From: Lysobacterales bacterium
GTDB lineage: Bacteria; Pseudomonadota; Gammaproteobacteria; Xanthomonadales; Xanthomonadaceae
NCBI GenBank assembly: GCA_015655035.1
Contig: JAATFS010000024.1
Location: 1-5,042, forward strand
Length of the DNA: 5,042 nucleotides
Direction of reading: 5' to 3'
The notes beneath the pieces were generated by a model. That model ran no database searches. It had not been told where the DNA came from and worked only from the letters and a program-made list of their open reading frames with translations. Below, in pieces: positions 4,960 through 5,042 of this stretch. A program made the position numbers and the translations under genes. Every line of letters starts with the position of its first letter. Position 1 is the stretch's first letter.

Positions 4960-5042
4960 ATGCAAACCCTAGAATTTGAACTGGACCGCGAACACGTCGA
5001 GCTCAACCAGTTGCTCAAGCTCGCCGGCGTCGCCGACAGCGG
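4960..5042 (+). CDS. S4-domain RNA-binding protein, YbcJ-like, 3'-truncated by the window
   Basis: Only the first 27 codons are visible, and the frame is still open at the window edge. The residues HVELNQLLKLAGVADSG align with HVELCDLLKLEGWSESG of E. coli YbcJ as I recall it, a small (about 70-residue) single S4-domain protein that probably binds RNA. The ATG at 4960 is supported by GGAG (4947-4950) nine bases upstream and a GATAAT box at 4928-4933. The gene is divergent from deaD, with 236 bases between the two starts. Because the S4 core is cut off, the family call rests on the N-terminal segment alone; a longer S4-containing protein is less likely but possible. Confidence 0.7.
   Translation, partial: MQTLEFELDREHVELNQLLKLAGVADS

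Noticed and set aside
4715..4965. Small open frames on both strands in the deaD/S4 divergent spacer (about 60-69 codons)
   Set aside because: They have no convincing ribosome-binding site and low-complexity products, and they overlap the deaD leader, the palindromes and the S4 gene start.
1..5042. A new defence, mobile or biosynthetic system
   Set aside because: All coding regions belong to known housekeeping families or, for DUF72, a widespread conserved family. There is no mobile-element gene, nuclease, toxin-antitoxin pair, CRISPR-type array or biosynthetic enzyme cluster.

Overview
The window is GC-rich, densely coded chromosomal DNA carrying ordinary housekeeping genes. The DeaD and RluF proteins, the short leaders with GATAAT-type -10 boxes, and a paired hairpin repeat of a kind I recall from Xanthomonadaceae intergenic regions all suggest a gammaproteobacterium of the Xanthomonadales (Xanthomonas/Stenotrophomonas/Lysobacter/Rhodanobacter relatives). 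This placement comes from recognising sequence character, not from a search. I see no tRNA, rRNA, CRISPR array, prophage, insertion sequence or integrase.

Layout: (1) 1-797, plus strand: a DUF72 (YecE-like) TIM-barrel protein whose first few residues lie before the window. (2) 798-892: a compact control region with an 11-bp tandem repeat, a perfect 7+7 palindrome and a GATAAT box. (3) 893-1801, plus: a ten-helix EamA/DMT-family transporter. (4) 1802-1884: a short convergent gap. (5) 1885-2610, minus: rluF, a 23S rRNA pseudouridine synthase. (6) 2611-2785: a non-coding spacer made largely of two inverted, hairpin-rich repeat units with a candidate terminator between them. (7) 2786-4723, minus: deaD (csdA), a DEAD-box RNA helicase with a C-terminal DbpA-type RNA-binding domain. 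(8) 4724-4959: a divergent spacer with a candidate deaD promoter and several palindromes. (9) 4960 to the end, plus: the start of a small S4-domain RNA-binding protein (YbcJ-like).

Three neighbouring genes (rluF, deaD and the S4 gene) act on RNA. The first two are tied in model bacteria to the large ribosomal subunit: DeaD helps 50S assembly, especially in the cold, and RluF modifies 23S rRNA near the peptidyl-transferase centre. deaD lies upstream of rluF on the same strand, but the spacer holds a candidate terminator and no promoter I can recognise. How rluF is expressed is therefore the most interesting open question here. Its likely Shine-Dalgarno sequence lies in the stem of a repeat hairpin.

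I found no convincing sign of a new biological system. The observations worth checking are regulatory: the repeat-borne hairpin over the rluF ribosome-binding site, and the operator-like repeats before the transporter and in the divergent spacer.
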